Shown here: one piece after another, positions 5,415-5,578 of the stretch
Layout: each line of letters opens with the position of its first letter
Numbering within the stretch: the first letter of the stretch is position 1
DNA from: Clostridiales bacterium
GTDB lineage: Bacteria > Bacillota > Clostridia > Christensenellales > Christensenellaceae
Assembly (NCBI GenBank): GCA_003343685.1
Contig: QAKS01000092.1
Coordinates: 1-5,578 of the forward strand
Length of the DNA: 5,578 nucleotides
Direction: 5' to 3'
Notes under the pieces: model-generated
Told to the model about the DNA's origin: nothing
The model's database searches: none
Seen by the model: only the letters and a program-made list of their open reading frames with translations
Translations under genes and position numbers: made by a program

Positions 5415-5426
5415 CCCCATTGTAAA
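5391..5426 (-). promoter_or_regulatory. SigA-type promoter of the amidohydrolase gene
   Basis: On the minus strand, TTTACA (5421-5426, 5/6) is spaced exactly 17 bp from TAGAAT (5398-5403, 5/6). The predicted start is near 5391, giving a leader of about 40 nt to the TTG at 5351 that includes the Shine-Dalgarno. The -10 overlaps by two bases the -10 of a divergent promoter on the plus strand. Confidence 0.7.
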
Positions 5427-5449
5427 GTAGCTTTTGAAAGGAGTCTCCC

Positions 5450-5578
5450 ATGGATAATAACCGGGAAATGATGGAACTGTTGGAATCCATCCGTCAGGAA
5501 AATATTAAAACCACAGCGGCAGCGGCGAAAACCGCCAGAGCCATGAGAATTTGTATGATCCTTATGGCAGCCCTCATT
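5450..5578 (+). CDS. N-terminus of a small hypothetical protein with a probable membrane segment (cut by window end)
   Basis: An open frame starts at ATG 5450 with a strong ribosome binding site, AAAGGAG (5437-5443), 6 nt upstream, and runs 43 codons to the window edge with no stop. It begins MDNNREMMELLESIRQEN, a charged, helix-forming stretch. An Ala/Thr-rich linker with Lys and Arg follows (about 20-33), then hydrophobic residues from about 34 (ICMILMAALI), the likely start of a transmembrane helix. This organisation, a short cytoplasmic helix followed by a membrane anchor, is common in small hypothetical proteins of clostridia, but no family is recognised. It is transcribed divergently from the amidohydrolase, probably from the overlapping promoter at 5379-5407. 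It could be one of several genes in an operon beyond the window. Confidence 0.75.
   Translation, partial: MDNNREMMELLESIRQENIKTTAAAAKTARAMRICMILMAALI

Overview
The window looks like chromosomal DNA of a low-to-mid GC Firmicute, probably a clostridial or Lachnospiraceae-type gut anaerobe. This is inferred from strong AGGAG-type ribosome binding sites, close matches to the SigA consensus (TTGACG-17-TACAAT, TTTACA-17-TAGAAT, ATGACA-18-TATAAT) and intrinsic terminators with T-runs. The species cannot be fixed from the sequence alone.

Layout: three complete genes lie on the minus strand and one truncated gene starts on the plus strand at the right edge. From left to right they are: a glycogen/starch branching enzyme of the eukaryote-like GH13 type (29-2035); a gene-poor interval of about 610 bases (2036-2646); a secreted right-handed parallel beta-helix protein (2647-4464); a TIM-barrel amidohydrolase of the COG2159 type (4536-5351, TTG start); and a divergent small protein with a probable membrane segment, cut by the window end (5450-5578).

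The 2036-2646 interval is not empty. Its left part carries the glgB promoter and a 74-nt leader with a small terminator-like hairpin. From about 2245 to 2647 the plus strand has dense potential secondary structure, short direct repeats, no convincing ORF, and a strong GC-rich hairpin followed by T6 that abuts the stop codon of the converging beta-helix gene. I interpret this as an independently transcribed structured noncoding RNA of about 400 nt. A relationship to the raiA-motif/CsfG class is a low-confidence guess.

Each minus-strand gene appears to have its own promoter, so this is a set of single-gene units rather than an operon, and no shared pathway is evident. Two promoter arrangements stand out. 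The beta-helix gene's -10 box sits so close to its ATG that the mRNA would be leaderless. The amidohydrolase and the divergent small gene appear to share a symmetric promoter with overlapping -10 boxes on a palindrome.
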